This document shows, in pieces, positions 8,825 through 17,554 of a stretch of DNA of 64,000 nt. The stretch is from Marivivens donghaensis (GTDB taxonomy: Bacteria > Pseudomonadota > Alphaproteobacteria > Rhodobacterales > Rhodobacteraceae). A model generated the notes under the pieces. That model was not told where the DNA came from and searched no databases. It worked only from the letters and a program-made list of their open reading frames with translations. The DNA is taken from contig NZ_JAUFRA010000005.1 in NCBI RefSeq assembly GCF_030410045.1, positions 62,001 through 126,000 of the forward strand. Direction: 5' to 3'. The first letter of the stretch is position 1, and every line of letters starts with the position of its first letter. A program made the translations under genes and the position numbers.

Positions 8825-8844
8825 ACGCACCCCGTGGGGTGCGT
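8825..8844 (-). terminator. Probable rho-independent terminator between the 44-aa gene and bamA
   Basis: A perfect 9-base inverted repeat (ACGCACCCC / GGGGTGCGT) with a tiny loop lies 33 bases past the stop of the 44-residue gene. On the minus strand it is followed by a modest T-rich stretch (TGTTCGTTTTGA). It would end or attenuate the pyrH-rseP transcript before bamA, implying that bamA has its own promoter in 8752-8822. Confidence 0.6.
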
Positions 8845-8876
8845 GCGATCCATTGCTCATCGAGGGTTAACCGATG

Positions 8877-9011
8877 TTAGTGCAGTCCGTAGGTGCCAAT
8901 CAAAGACCCGATCCATAGTGCGGCAACAATAGCCACAAAATAGAAGATCCGGTCCCAATTGAGGTTCACCAGAAAAGACAGGCTGCGATAGCTCGCGTTG
9001 ATCGTATGCAT
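8877..9011 (-). CDS. 44-residue single-span membrane protein, unknown function
   Basis: Reading the minus strand from 9011 gives a 44-residue protein, MHTINASYRSLSFLVNLNWD followed by a clear membrane helix (RIFYFVAIVAALWIGSLIGTYGLH) and a TAA stop. A strong ribosome binding site, AAGGGAG, lies 8 bases before the ATG. The gene occupies the otherwise empty 323-base gap between rseP and bamA, on the same strand, and is followed by a hairpin terminator. I do not recognise a family. The location next to envelope-stress protease rseP and outer-membrane assembly gene bamA suggests an envelope role, but this is inference. Short length keeps confidence moderate. Confidence 0.65.
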   Translation of the reverse strand: MHTINASYRSLSFLVNLNWDRIFYFVAIVAALWIGSLIGTYGLH

Positions 9012-9086
9012 TTCTTCGGCTCCCTTGCCATGCGCAGGCTCAACCTAAACAATAAATGGGGCGAAATAATGACGTCAGACGCGAAA

Positions 9087-10400
9087 TTATGGGCAGAGCA
9101 CCAAATCGTTCAGAAGGCCAAACAGTGTCAGTGTCAGAATGACCGATAGCCCCAGCGCGATAAGGATACGCATTGCACCATCGCTGGGACGACGACCCGT
9201 AATGGCCTCATAGGCGTGGAACACAAGGTGCCCACCATCCAAAACAGGGATCGGGAATAGGTTCAAAAGCCCAACCGCTGCGGACAGGAACCCGATGAAA
9301 CTGATAAAGTCCGTCAGGCCAGCCGCAGCCATCGCGCCAGATGCTTGCGCAATACCGACAGGGCTCGATAGGTTACAAGTCGAAATCTGCCCAGCAATCA
9401 TATGCCACAGGGCCGAGATAGAGGTTTGCAGTACATACCAAAGCTGACGCAGGGCGTCGGTGAAAGCCTCAACGACGTTGGGCGTCATGGTCTCAGGGTC
9501 AAAGAAAATGCCGCCAGAAACACCCATCAACCAACGGGTTTCAAACCCGCCGTCAGCCGTTGGCAAATCTGTGCGACGCGGCGCAACTTCGATCTGCAAG
9601 CTTTCACCCGACCGCCAAATATCGAGCGTCAGAACCTTGCCGTCCGAGGCGCCGACAATCTCGACCATTTGCGAGAAAGCATAAACAGGCGCACCGTCGA
9701 TTGCGGTAATTACATCGCCCTCTTTCACGCCAGCAACGGCCGCCGCGCTGTCATGGTTGACGGACAGAACGCGAGTGGTTTCGGGGAATGGACCTTCCAC
9801 CTGCTGTTCAACACCATCCCGCAGGACCGTGTAAGTAAGAGACGGCTGAACAGGCAATTGATCCAAGGCGATGCTGAAATCGGCCACGGACCGCGCATCC
9901 ATGTCCTCAACCGCGATGATTTGATCTCCGACCTCGAGGTCTTGGATAAAGCTTGCGGGCAAATCAGGAACGCTGCGCAAGGTTAGCGGATCAGTGGCCT
10001 TACCGACCCAGAGGCCAAGGCCCGTGAAGATCACAATCGTCAGGATAAAGTTGAACACGGGGCCCGCAGCCACGGTCGCGGCCCGCGCCCAAAGAGGCGC
10101 ACCCAGCATCGTATCACGCCCGCCGACCGTGCCACCAACACTGGCAGCATTCGCATCACCGTTAAACTTTACATATCCACCCAACGGGATCGCAGCGATC
10201 TGCCAGCGTGTGCCGCGTTTATCGACCCGCGAAAACAGAACAGGACCAAACCCGAGCGAGAACACCTCTGCCCCGATCCCAGACCAGCGGCCAACGATGT
10301 AGTGACCATATTCATGGATCGCGACGATGATCGACAAAGCGACCACAAACGCCGCAATCGTAAACCCTGCGCTTCCGAAAAATGGAAGAAAATCGGCCAT
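9087..10400 (-). CDS. rseP: RseP-type site-2 intramembrane zinc metalloprotease
   Basis: A 437-residue M50 family inner-membrane protease that cuts transmembrane segments, classically anti-sigma factor RseA, and signal peptide remnants. Zinc motif HEYGH is at residues 29-33 in the first helix. The second motif, with the zinc-binding Asp in LFPIPVLDGGH, is near residue 390. Between them is a PDZ domain (about residues 200-275, with SAAAVAGVKEGDVITAIDG). Three to four membrane segments are visible. Four bases separate its start from the dxr stop. No rseA or rpoE gene is in view, so its substrate here is unknown. Confidence 0.95.
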   Translation of the reverse strand: MADFLPFFGSAGFTIAAFVVALSIIVAIHEYGHYIVGRWSGIGAEVFSLGFGPVLFSRVDKRGTRWQIAAIPLGGYVKFNGDANAASVGGTVGGRDTMLGAPLWARAATVAAGPVFNFILTIVIFTGLGLWVGKATDPLTLRSVPDLPASFIQDLEVGDQIIAVEDMDARSVADFSIALDQLPVQPSLTYTVLRDGVEQQVEGPFPETTRVLSVNHDSAAAVAGVKEGDVITAIDGAPVYAFSQMVEIVGASDGKVLTLDIWRSGESLQIEVAPRRTDLPTADGGFETRWLMGVSGGIFFDPETMTPNVVEAFTDALRQLWYVLQTSISALWHMIAGQISTCNLSSPVGIAQASGAMAAAGLTDFISFIGFLSAAVGLLNLFPIPVLDGGHLVFHAYEAITGRRPSDGAMRILIALGLSVILTLTLFGLLNDLVLCP

Positions 10401-10403
10401 AAA

Positions 10404-11573
10404 TTATCCCAACTGCTCTATCATCTGCGAAGCCACGCGGCGGGCCTCTTTATCTGCGTCACGGATCGTATCTAGGTCCGGAATGTCATTTTGCAGCCCC
10501 CGACGTGGCGAAATCGCGTCCATTGTCCGTTCAACAACGCGTGCCATATCGAGGAACCCGATTTGACGGTCGATAAACAGGTCCAAGGCGCGTTCCTTAG
10601 CTGCGTTGAAAATCGCCCCAGACAAACCGCCGTCTTCCATCACCCGCCATGCGAGCGGCAAAGCAGGATAACGGTCAGGATCGGGCGCACGGAACGTAAA
10701 CTGTCCGATCCTTGTCAGATCGAGACGTTCTACAGGCAACGGTTTGCGGTCAGGCCAATGAAGCGCGTAGCCGATTGCGTGGCGCATATCAGGCGCCCCA
10801 ACGTGGGCCATCAGCGCCCCATCATGGAACCCAACGAGCGCGTGGATCATGCTTTCAGGGTGAACGACGACTTCAATTTGATTGGGCAGAACACCAAAGA
10901 ACTCTTTGGTTTCAATAACCTCTAGCGCCTTATTAAACATGGAGGCGCTATCAATTGTGATCCGCTGCCCCATGTCCCAGTTCGGGTGGGTCGAGGCCTG
11001 TTCAACGGTAGCCTTCGCCAGTTCGTCCATCGGCCAATCGCGGAAAGCACCGCCTGAGGCAGTGATGATGATCCGCTCCACCGCATTGATGTCTTCGCCA
11101 ACGAGACCCTGAAAAATCGCAGAGTGTTCGCTATCTACGGGCAGAACACGACCGCCATGATCCCGCGCGGTCTTCATCAGCAACGGCCCAGCAGTGACGA
11201 GGGATTCCTTATTGGCCAGCGCGAGTGTCGCGCCCTGCTCTAACGCCCGAAGCCCCGGCGCTAGACCTGCCGCACCAACAATCGCCGACATCACCCAATC
11301 GGCAGGGCGTGTGGCCGCATCGTGCATCGCGGCCTCACCCGCCGCAGCCTCGACCCCAGACCCCGCCAACGCATCACGCAGCGCGGGGAGTTCGTCATCA
11401 AAGCATGTCACAGCAACATCAGCGTTCAGTCGAATAGCATCGCGGGCCAACTGCGCCACATTGCGACCGCCCGTCAAAGCCACCACATCGTAGCTTTGGG
11501 GATCGCGAGCAATAAGATCGATTGTGTTCTGGCCGATGCTACCCGTCGCGCCAAAGATAGAGACACGCCTCAT
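10404..11573 (-). CDS. dxr: 1-deoxy-D-xylulose 5-phosphate reductoisomerase
   Basis: Second enzyme of the MEP isoprenoid pathway, converting DXP to MEP with NADPH and a divalent metal. The start ATG at 11573 overlaps the cdsA stop as ATGA; a GTG two codons upstream is also in frame. The N-terminal nucleotide-binding motif is MRRVSIFGATGSIGQNT. LANKESLVTAG, the metal-binding VDSEHSAIFQ, and ASGGAFRDWP with the substrate loop are all present. Length (389 residues) is normal. It shares the operon with uppS and cdsA, which consume isoprenyl and phosphatidate precursors. Confidence 0.97.
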   Translation of the reverse strand: MRRVSIFGATGSIGQNTIDLIARDPQSYDVVALTGGRNVAQLARDAIRLNADVAVTCFDDELPALRDALAGSGVEAAAGEAAMHDAATRPADWVMSAIVGAAGLAPGLRALEQGATLALANKESLVTAGPLLMKTARDHGGRVLPVDSEHSAIFQGLVGEDINAVERIIITASGGAFRDWPMDELAKATVEQASTHPNWDMGQRITIDSASMFNKALEVIETKEFFGVLPNQIEVVVHPESMIHALVGFHDGALMAHVGAPDMRHAIGYALHWPDRKPLPVERLDLTRIGQFTFRAPDPDRYPALPLAWRVMEDGGLSGAIFNAAKERALDLFIDRQIGFLDMARVVERTMDAISPRRGLQNDIPDLDTIRDADKEARRVASQMIEQLG

Positions 11574-12355
11574 CGCCACCCATGAACCCCGAACTGCGGC
11601 CCAGCAATATAAATGAAGGCTTCAACAACCAAAGCCGCCCCCATCAGAGCGTCAAAGCGGTCCAAAACGCCACCATGCCCAGGGATCAGGTTCGAGCTAT
11701 CCTTGACCCCTGCCCGACGTTTCAGCGCGCTTTCCGCAATGTCGCCCATTTGTCCCGCAAAGGACATGAGAACCGACACTGGTACGATGATCCAACCTGC
11801 TTGCGGCATGATGAGAACACCAACGACAGCCGCGCCGATCCAACCAGCAACAGTCCCGCTCCATGTTTTTTTGGGGCTGACAGCGGGCCAGAATTTCGGA
11901 CCGCCGATCATGCGACCCGCGATATAGCCCATCACGTCAGAGGCAACGACGACCAGCGCGAGCCAAAGTGCGAGACGCAGGCTTTCCCCCCGAATGAGCC
12001 AGAAGGCATCGCACGCCAGAAGTGCCAGAAATCCATAGATGGCGAGAACCTTGCGGTCATGTTTGCCTCGAAGGAAGATCACACCAGCAACAAGCGCAAA
12101 GAGTAGAACATCGGCCCATTCAGGCAGACGCAACGCCGCAGCAACCAGTCCAGCCGCGACGAGGCCAATGACCTCAGGCTGAGCGATACGCGCCATCCGC
12201 GCGACTTCCCAAGTGAGAAGTCCACCAGCTGCAATCACGAGCAGAGCGAAGGGCAGTCCGCCCCAAACGACAGCCCCCACAAAGACGACCGCCATCACAA
12301 CGCCCGAGGCGACGCGAGGACCGAGGTCCTGCCAATTATCCTTGAAAACAGCCAA
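11570..12355 (-). CDS. cdsA: Phosphatidate cytidylyltransferase CdsA
   Basis: Integral membrane enzyme making CDP-diacylglycerol from phosphatidate and CTP. About 261 residues, with six or more hydrophobic segments. The family signature is near the C-terminus: SPKKTWSGTVAGW and then KRRAGVKDSSNLIPGHGGVLDRFDAL, which includes the metal-binding Asp residues. The start is unusual: the frame can only begin at TTG (12355, with AAGG 8 bases upstream) or at internal GTG codons. Its stop overlaps the dxr ATG. It is three bases downstream of uppS. Confidence 0.94.
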   Translation of the reverse strand: MAVFKDNWQDLGPRVASGVVMAVVFVGAVVWGGLPFALLVIAAGGLLTWEVARMARIAQPEVIGLVAAGLVAAALRLPEWADVLLFALVAGVIFLRGKHDRKVLAIYGFLALLACDAFWLIRGESLRLALWLALVVVASDVMGYIAGRMIGGPKFWPAVSPKKTWSGTVAGWIGAAVVGVLIMPQAGWIIVPVSVLMSFAGQMGDIAESALKRRAGVKDSSNLIPGHGGVLDRFDALMGAALVVEAFIYIAGPQFGVHGWR

Positions 12356-12358
12356 TGA

Positions 12359-13090
12359 TCAGACCTTCACGTCGCCAAATCGGCGTTCACGTTTTCCGTA
12401 GCCTTTCATCACGCGACCAAATTCGGCAGCGGTGAAATCGGGCCACAGGGTGTCGACGAATTCATATTCCGAATAGGCCGACTGCCACAAAAGAAAGTTG
12501 GAAATCCGCGCTTCGCCACTGGTGCGGATCACCAAATCGGGGTCAGGCAAAACATGCGTATCGAGGAAGCGCGACAGCGTTTCCGCATCCACATCTTTGT
12601 GCGACAGACGCCCCTGTTCGACCTCATAGGCCAATCGTTTCGCCGCACGGGTCACCTCATCCCGACCACCGTAGTTGATCGCAATGGTGAGGTGCACACG
12701 GTCATTTCCAGCGGTGAGAAGCTCCAACTCGTCCATCAGCGTGACCAGCTTATCCTCAAGCTTGATCCGATCGCCGATAAAACGAACACGGATGCCAGCC
12801 TCGAACAGTTCACGGGACTCGCGTTGGATATAACGGCGGAACAGTTTCATAAGACCCGCAACTTCGGTCTGGGTCCGCTTCCAGTTTTCGGTCGAGAACG
12901 CGAAAATCGTCAGGTACTTAACGTTATTTTCAGGGCACGCTTCGACAATTTCACGAACACGGCGCGCACCTGCGTGGTGCCCGAAAAGCCGCGGGCGGCC
13001 GCGCATCTGCGCCCACCGCCCGTTGCCATCCATGATGATCGCGACATGCCGCGGGCCTTGGTCTTGGCTGGGTTCATTCAGCGTCGTCAT
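12359..13090 (-). CDS. uppS: Undecaprenyl diphosphate synthase (isoprenyl transferase)
   Basis: cis-Prenyltransferase extending farnesyl diphosphate to the C55 carrier lipid used for peptidoglycan and polysaccharide synthesis. 243 residues. The catalytic region HVAIIMDGNGRWAQMRG carries the metal/diphosphate Asp (about D21). FAFSTENWKR and, near the C-terminus, DLVIRTSGEARISNFLLWQ and YSEYEFVDTLWPDF are the standard conserved blocks. Part of frr-uppS-cdsA-dxr in minus-strand order, with 27 bases to frr. Confidence 0.97.
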   Translation of the reverse strand: MTTLNEPSQDQGPRHVAIIMDGNGRWAQMRGRPRLFGHHAGARRVREIVEACPENNVKYLTIFAFSTENWKRTQTEVAGLMKLFRRYIQRESRELFEAGIRVRFIGDRIKLEDKLVTLMDELELLTAGNDRVHLTIAINYGGRDEVTRAAKRLAYEVEQGRLSHKDVDAETLSRFLDTHVLPDPDLVIRTSGEARISNFLLWQSAYSEYEFVDTLWPDFTAAEFGRVMKGYGKRERRFGDVKV

Positions 13091-13117
13091 TTCGGCCCCC
13101 CGGCACAGTGCAGGTGA

Positions 13118-13678
13118 TTAGACCTGCATAATCTCGGCCTGTTTAGACTCGAGCATTTCATCAACACTTTTAATAAATTTGTCTGTCATGCCCTGAACTT
13201 CGGATTCCCAGAATTTCTGGTCATCTTCGGACATGCCGTCTTTGTTCTTTTTAATCTGGTCCATGCCGTCACGACGAATGTTGCGGATCGCAACACGGCT
13301 GTGTTCGGCGTAGCTGCCAGCGACCTTGGTCAGTTCGCGGCGGCGTTCTTCGTTCAATTCTGGGATCGGCAGCATGATGATTGTGCCGTTGAGCTGCGGG
13401 TTAATGCCGAGGCCCGACTCGCGGATCGCTTTTTCGACCTTACCAACCATCGCCTTGTCCCAGACGTTGATCGTCACCATGCGCGGCTCTGGAACGTTCA
13501 CAGTGCCAACTTGGTTAATCGGAGTCATCTGACCATAAGCATCGACCATCACCGGTTCGAGCATCGACGCAGAGCCACGGCCCGTACGCAACGACGCAAA
13601 TTCGGTGCGCAGCGCCGAAAGAGTGCCTTCCATGCGGCGGTTCAGGTCATCGGTATCGAGTTCAAAATCGTCGGACAT
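13118..13678 (-). CDS. frr: Ribosome recycling factor
   Basis: Splits the post-termination ribosome together with EF-G. 186 residues, the usual size. The three-helix bundle carries the conserved RTGRGSASMLEPV, the beta-domain motif VPEPRMVTINVWD, SGLGINPQLNGTIIMLPIPELNEERRREL, and the C-terminal SEDDQKFWESEVQGMTDKFI. It is 49 bases downstream of pyrH, the normal pyrH-frr pairing. Confidence 0.97.
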   Translation of the reverse strand: MSDDFELDTDDLNRRMEGTLSALRTEFASLRTGRGSASMLEPVMVDAYGQMTPINQVGTVNVPEPRMVTINVWDKAMVGKVEKAIRESGLGINPQLNGTIIMLPIPELNEERRRELTKVAGSYAEHSRVAIRNIRRDGMDQIKKNKDGMSEDDQKFWESEVQGMTDKFIKSVDEMLESKQAEIMQV

Positions 13679-13727
13679 ATTTTCTGCTCCCCATGCGGGT
13701 TCTTAGTAGGTTTGAACCGCTATAGCC

Positions 13728-14453
13728 TTAGGCGTGCACAGTTGTATAGGTGCCTTCACCAGCGAGAATGCCACAGAAACCGCCTGCGTCGTTCAAGTTG
13801 AACACAATCAGCGGCATCTTGTTATCGCGGCAAAGCGCGATCGCCGAGGCGTCAGCGACCTTCAGATTGCGACGCAGCACTTCGTCATAAGACACCCGAT
13901 CAAACCGCACAGCATCTGGATTGGTTTTAGGATCGCTGTCGTAAATGCCATCAACCTGCTTGCCCATAAAGATCGCTTCGCAGTGCATTTCGGTCGCGCG
14001 AAGCGCGGCAGCAGTGTCGGTCGTGAAATACGGGTTACCGGTGCCAGCCGCGAAAATACAAACGCGCTTTTTCTCGAGGTGACGCACTGCACGGCGACGG
14101 ATGTAGGGTTCGCACACCTGATCCATCGGAATTGCGCTGATCACGCGGGTGAACACGCCCAAACCTTCAAGAGCGGATTGCATCGCAAGTGCGTTCATCA
14201 CCGTCGCGAGCATACCCATGTAGTCAGCGGTCGTGCGTTCCATGCCTTGGGCAGAGCCAGACAGACCGCGGAAGATGTTACCGCCACCGATCACGAGGCA
14301 GATTTCAACGCCAAGATCGTGAACCGATTTAATCTCTTGCGCGATACGCTGAACGGTCGGAGGGTTCAGACCGAACTGGGTATCGCCCATCAGGGCTTCA
14401 CCTGATATCTTGAGCATGACCCGCTTGAACTTTACCTGTTTGGCCTCGCCCAT
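13728..14453 (-). CDS. pyrH: Uridylate kinase (UMP kinase)
   Basis: Phosphorylates UMP to UDP in pyrimidine synthesis; a bacterial-type hexameric amino-acid-kinase-fold enzyme. The ATG at 14453 gives 241 residues and has AGAGGA upstream; the frame opens 156 bases earlier but that extension does not belong to the family. Visible blocks: FKRVMLKISGEALMG (phosphate loop), VIGGGNIFRGL, ADYMGMLATVMNALAMQ, and AAGTGNPYFTTDTAA. First gene of the long minus-strand run. Unusually, the rpsB-tsf genes that often precede pyrH are absent: the neighbour upstream is divergent miaA. Confidence 0.96.
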   Translation of the reverse strand: MGEAKQVKFKRVMLKISGEALMGDTQFGLNPPTVQRIAQEIKSVHDLGVEICLVIGGGNIFRGLSGSAQGMERTTADYMGMLATVMNALAMQSALEGLGVFTRVISAIPMDQVCEPYIRRRAVRHLEKKRVCIFAAGTGNPYFTTDTAAALRATEMHCEAIFMGKQVDGIYDSDPKTNPDAVRFDRVSYDEVLRRNLKVADASAIALCRDNKMPLIVFNLNDAGGFCGILAGEGTYTTVHA

Positions 14454-14576
14454 CGTGACATCCTCTTTGACTGGTCTTTGATTGGGCGCGAAAATGTCGC
14501 AAAAGGCGAAAAGGTGCAATGGGCGAATACCCGAAAAACCGCGCCTAGGCCTATAAATCCGCAAAAGGACCCCTAA

Positions 14577-15446
14577 GTGGTGTTTGATCCCAAAGACATT
14601 CCCGACCAACAGCCCGTACTGATTGCTGGACCGACGGCATCGGGGAAATCTGCCTTGGCCTTGGAAATTGCGGAAACAGGCGGTGGTGTCATTATTAACG
14701 CGGACGCGTTACAGATCTTTGATCGCTGGCGGATTTTGACCGCGCGTCCTGATGATAGCGATTTGGCGAGGGCGCCGCATAGGCTTTACGGTCATGTGCC
14801 GATTGATGGCGCCTATTCGGCAGGTCATTGGCTGCGCGATGTCGCGCCTCTGCTCACTGGTGCGGAACGGCCAATCATCGTCGGTGGGACCGGTCTGTAT
14901 TTCATGGCGCTGACCGAAGGGTTGGTCGAAATCCCATCAACACCGCAAGAGGTCCGTGACGAAGCAGACACAATCGCCCTGCCCGACCTCATTGCGACCT
15001 TGGACGACCAAACCAAAGCGCGGATCGACCTGAATAACCGCGCCAGAGTGCAACGAGCATGGGAAGTTCTGCGAACCACAGGTCGCCCGTTGGCCGACTG
15101 GCAAGACGATACGCCGCCGCCGCTGCTGCCCATCGAACAGAGCACCGCACTTGTTTTGCGGCCCGACGTTGAATGGCTCAACGATCGGATTGAGCGGCGG
15201 TTTGACATCATGCTGGACCAAGGCGCACTGGACGAGGCCCGCGCGATACTTCCTGATTGGGACCCAGCCTATCTATCGTCCAACGCCATTGGCGCGCCTG
15301 AGCTTATCGCCCATCTCAATGGTGAAATGACCCTCGCAGAGGCCCGAATGGCCGCAATCATCGCGAGCCGCCAGTATGCAAAACGACAACGAACATGGTT
15401 CAGAAATCGCATGAAACTCTGGACACCGATCTCATTGCCTTGCTAG
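14577..15446 (+). CDS. miaA: tRNA dimethylallyltransferase MiaA
   Basis: Adds a dimethylallyl group to A37 of tRNAs reading UNN codons. 289 residues starting with GTG (AAGGA about 8 bases upstream). The P-loop LIAGPTASGKSALALE covers residues 15-30. INADALQIFDRWRILTARP holds the catalytic Asp, and VGGTGLYFMALTEGL and the C-terminal ASRQYAKRQRTWFRN are typical. Slightly shorter than the E. coli enzyme, as common in alphaproteobacteria. It is divergent from pyrH with a shared 123-base control region and precedes an AraC-type regulator. Confidence 0.96.
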   Translation: MVFDPKDIPDQQPVLIAGPTASGKSALALEIAETGGGVIINADALQIFDRWRILTARPDDSDLARAPHRLYGHVPIDGAYSAGHWLRDVAPLLTGAERPIIVGGTGLYFMALTEGLVEIPSTPQEVRDEADTIALPDLIATLDDQTKARIDLNNRARVQRAWEVLRTTGRPLADWQDDTPPPLLPIEQSTALVLRPDVEWLNDRIERRFDIMLDQGALDEARAILPDWDPAYLSSNAIGAPELIAHLNGEMTLAEARMAAIIASRQYAKRQRTWFRNRMKLWTPISLPC

Positions 15447-15543
15447 GCATTGGCAACAATATGTTTCCGTAATGGCACAAGAACAACCTTGAGGTGATTG
15501 CGAATTCCGATATTGTTTCACAATTCGAACATTCGGAGTCGCA

Positions 15544-16374
15544 ATGCAAAGCCACCAATTTTCCCATCTCAGCGATTTGGAAAATCGATTGGCTCTGTCA
15601 GCAGTGCATCAACCTACCCCTGCGACGCGGTGGAAGACGGAATGCCTGCACAGCCACCCGACCCCTCGCCTATTGATCTTCACCAAAGGTCAGGGCCGCA
15701 TCACTGTAGCAGGTCTGACCAGTGGGTATGGTCCGAACAACGTGATCTTCATTCCTGCCCACACGCTCTTTAGCTATGAAATCGGCCCCACCGTCTTTGG
15801 CTACATGCTGACGATTCCGTCGGCTATGTCAGGTGATTGGCCCGAGGAACCTGTGCACATGCGTCTGCGAGATGTGGTGGCACAGAAAGAACTGATTTCG
15901 CATGTTGATGCTCTCGAACGGGAACTCAAGTCGGATAAAGAAGGCCATAATCGTGCGGCTCTCTATCTGCTCGGTATTCTGTCGGTGTTTATCGAACGGC
16001 AACTTACAGACAATCCGCCAAAGGACACCATGGCGCGGGCGGCAACGACATCGGCACGTCTTGTCGCCGCCTACACGGATTTGGTTGAACGGGATTTCGC
16101 GACGGGCAAAGGTGTATCAGACTACGCGGCCGCATTGGGCGTCACCGCCACGCACCTCACCCGCTGCTGCAACCAAACCTGTAGCCGTTCGGCCATCGCA
16201 ATATTACAAGACCGCATCTTGTTTGAGGCCCGCACGCTCCTTCAATCGACGAAAATCCCGGTCAAAGATATTGCGGCGCGTTTGGGTTTCTCTTCCGCGG
16301 CCTATTTCACCCGCAGTTTCCAAGGCGAAACCAAGCTGACACCAAGCGCATTCCGCAAGGCGTCGCAAGCTTAA
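15544..16374 (+). CDS. AraC family transcriptional regulator
   Basis: A 276-residue regulator. The N-terminal 150 residues look like a cupin-type effector domain (TPRLLIFTKGQGRITVAGL and a following PAHTLFSYEIG strand pattern). The C-terminal 100 residues hold two helix-turn-helix motifs: VSDYAAALGVTATHLTRCCNQ and IPVKDIAARLGFSSAAYFTRSFQ, then GETKLTPSAFRKA, the canonical AraC ending. The effector and targets are not visible. It overlaps the convergent lytic transglycosylase gene by four bases. The 97-base leader has a CGAATT/AATTCG inverted repeat at 15501-15527. Confidence 0.88.
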   Translation: MQSHQFSHLSDLENRLALSAVHQPTPATRWKTECLHSHPTPRLLIFTKGQGRITVAGLTSGYGPNNVIFIPAHTLFSYEIGPTVFGYMLTIPSAMSGDWPEEPVHMRLRDVVAQKELISHVDALERELKSDKEGHNRAALYLLGILSVFIERQLTDNPPKDTMARAATTSARLVAAYTDLVERDFATGKGVSDYAAALGVTATHLTRCCNQTCSRSAIAILQDRILFEARTLLQSTKIPVKDIAARLGFSSAAYFTRSFQGETKLTPSAFRKASQA

Positions 16375-16952
16375 CTGCCGTAGATCACGCGCACATAGTT
16401 ACGGGTTTCGCGATAAGGCGGAATACCACCGTGCCGTTCGACGGCCTCAGGCCCCGCGTTATACGCCGCCAGAGCTAGACGCCAATTCCCGAAACGGTCG
16501 TATTGTTGACGCAGATACCGTGCCCCGCCCTCTAGGTTTTCAGCAGGGTCATGTGGATCAACGCCCAAGAGACGCGCAGTCTGTGGCATCAATTGAGCAA
16601 GCCCAATCGCACCTTTGGGGCTCACAGCGCCAGGGTTCCAACCGCTTTCTTGTTGGACCAATCGCAGGAAAAGTCCTGACGGTATTCCATAACGGTTCGC
16701 CGCCGCCCGCGCCATTTGCAGATAAGGACCGCTATAGCTGCCTAGAAATTCGGGCCCATTGATCGTCGGAACGCGGAACTCTTCGGGTTGGAGGCGGATA
16801 GAGTTGGAATATTGCTCAGACGCACGACCATCGAGGATCGCGGTTTGGCTCTGAAACAACGCCATTCGGGAAGATGTGGACACACTATCCGCACCGGCAA
16901 CTCCGCTCAGGCCTGACAAGACAAAAGCGGCTAACACACTCAATTTACGCAT
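16371..16952 (-). CDS. Periplasmic lytic transglycosylase (SLT domain)
   Basis: Cleaves the MurNAc-GlcNAc bond of peptidoglycan to leave anhydro ends. From the ATG at 16952 it is 193 residues with a signal peptide (KLSVLAAFVLSGLSGVAGADS). The SLT domain covers about residues 80-190: catalytic Glu102 in LVQQESGWNPGAVS, then PKGAIGLAQLMPQTARLLGV, NLEGGARYLRQQYDRF and ALAAYNAGPEAV, all standard for family 1 enzymes. A TTG seven codons upstream could also start it, but the ATG directly before the signal peptide is preferred. Transcribed alone. Confidence 0.92.
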   Translation of the reverse strand: MRKLSVLAAFVLSGLSGVAGADSVSTSSRMALFQSQTAILDGRASEQYSNSIRLQPEEFRVPTINGPEFLGSYSGPYLQMARAAANRYGIPSGLFLRLVQQESGWNPGAVSPKGAIGLAQLMPQTARLLGVDPHDPAENLEGGARYLRQQYDRFGNWRLALAAYNAGPEAVERHGGIPPYRETRNYVRVIYGS

Positions 16953-16996
16953 AAATGGCCTCGGCTCATCCAATCCGCTGCGTAACTTAGTGCATT

Positions 16997-17551
16997 TTAG
17001 GCCAGTCCGCTAGCTTTTGGCATGTCCTTCGGCGGTTCTTTGCGTTCGATAAGAGGCTGCGCAAGTAGATCATCAACCAAAAGCCCCAACAACGCACCCC
17101 GCCCAGAGGTCCCAGATTTGCGATAAATTGCATTGAGGTGCGCCTTGACCGTTCCCTCAGCCGTTCCGCGCAGTTCGGCAATCTCGGCGATATCCAGCCC
17201 TTTGATCGCAAAAGTCGCGACGTCCGCCTCGGACGGTGTAAGCCCCCACTCATCGAAATACTGCTCCATCAAATCATGGAGAGCACCAGAGGCAATCGAT
17301 AGCCCACGTTCGGCATGGGCATTTCTGCGCAGCAACCGAACCAGAAACTGACCTTCTAATATTACCGCCACAATCAGCGACAATGTGGCGATCATTTCGA
17401 CATGAAGATGCACGTCGTTCAGGGCCGCCATGCCGTCAGCGATGATATCAGCAACCGCGTCAGAGAGGAAAAACACACTACAGGCCGACTGGGTCACGAT
17501 GAGAGCCAAAAGGCCGATGGTCGTTTTATCGGGCTTGGTCTTTGACGACAT
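16997..17551 (-). CDS. Membrane-anchored LuxR-type transcriptional regulator
   Basis: 184 residues. Two hydrophobic segments at about residues 12-30 and 52-74 form an N-terminal membrane hairpin. A LuxR/GerE helix-turn-helix follows at 103-160: LTPSEADVATFAIKGLDIAEIAELRGTAEGTVKAHLNAIYRKSG. There is no receiver or autoinducer domain, so DNA binding is probably controlled through the membrane segment. It is the last gene of a PepSY-cytochrome b561-LuxR operon, three bases after the cytochrome stop, which suggests sensing of a redox or membrane signal; that role is inference. Confidence 0.85.
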   Translation of the reverse strand: MSSKTKPDKTTIGLLALIVTQSACSVFFLSDAVADIIADGMAALNDVHLHVEMIATLSLIVAVILEGQFLVRLLRRNAHAERGLSIASGALHDLMEQYFDEWGLTPSEADVATFAIKGLDIAEIAELRGTAEGTVKAHLNAIYRKSGTSGRGALLGLLVDDLLAQPLIERKEPPKDMPKASGLA

Positions 17552-17554
17552 TCG

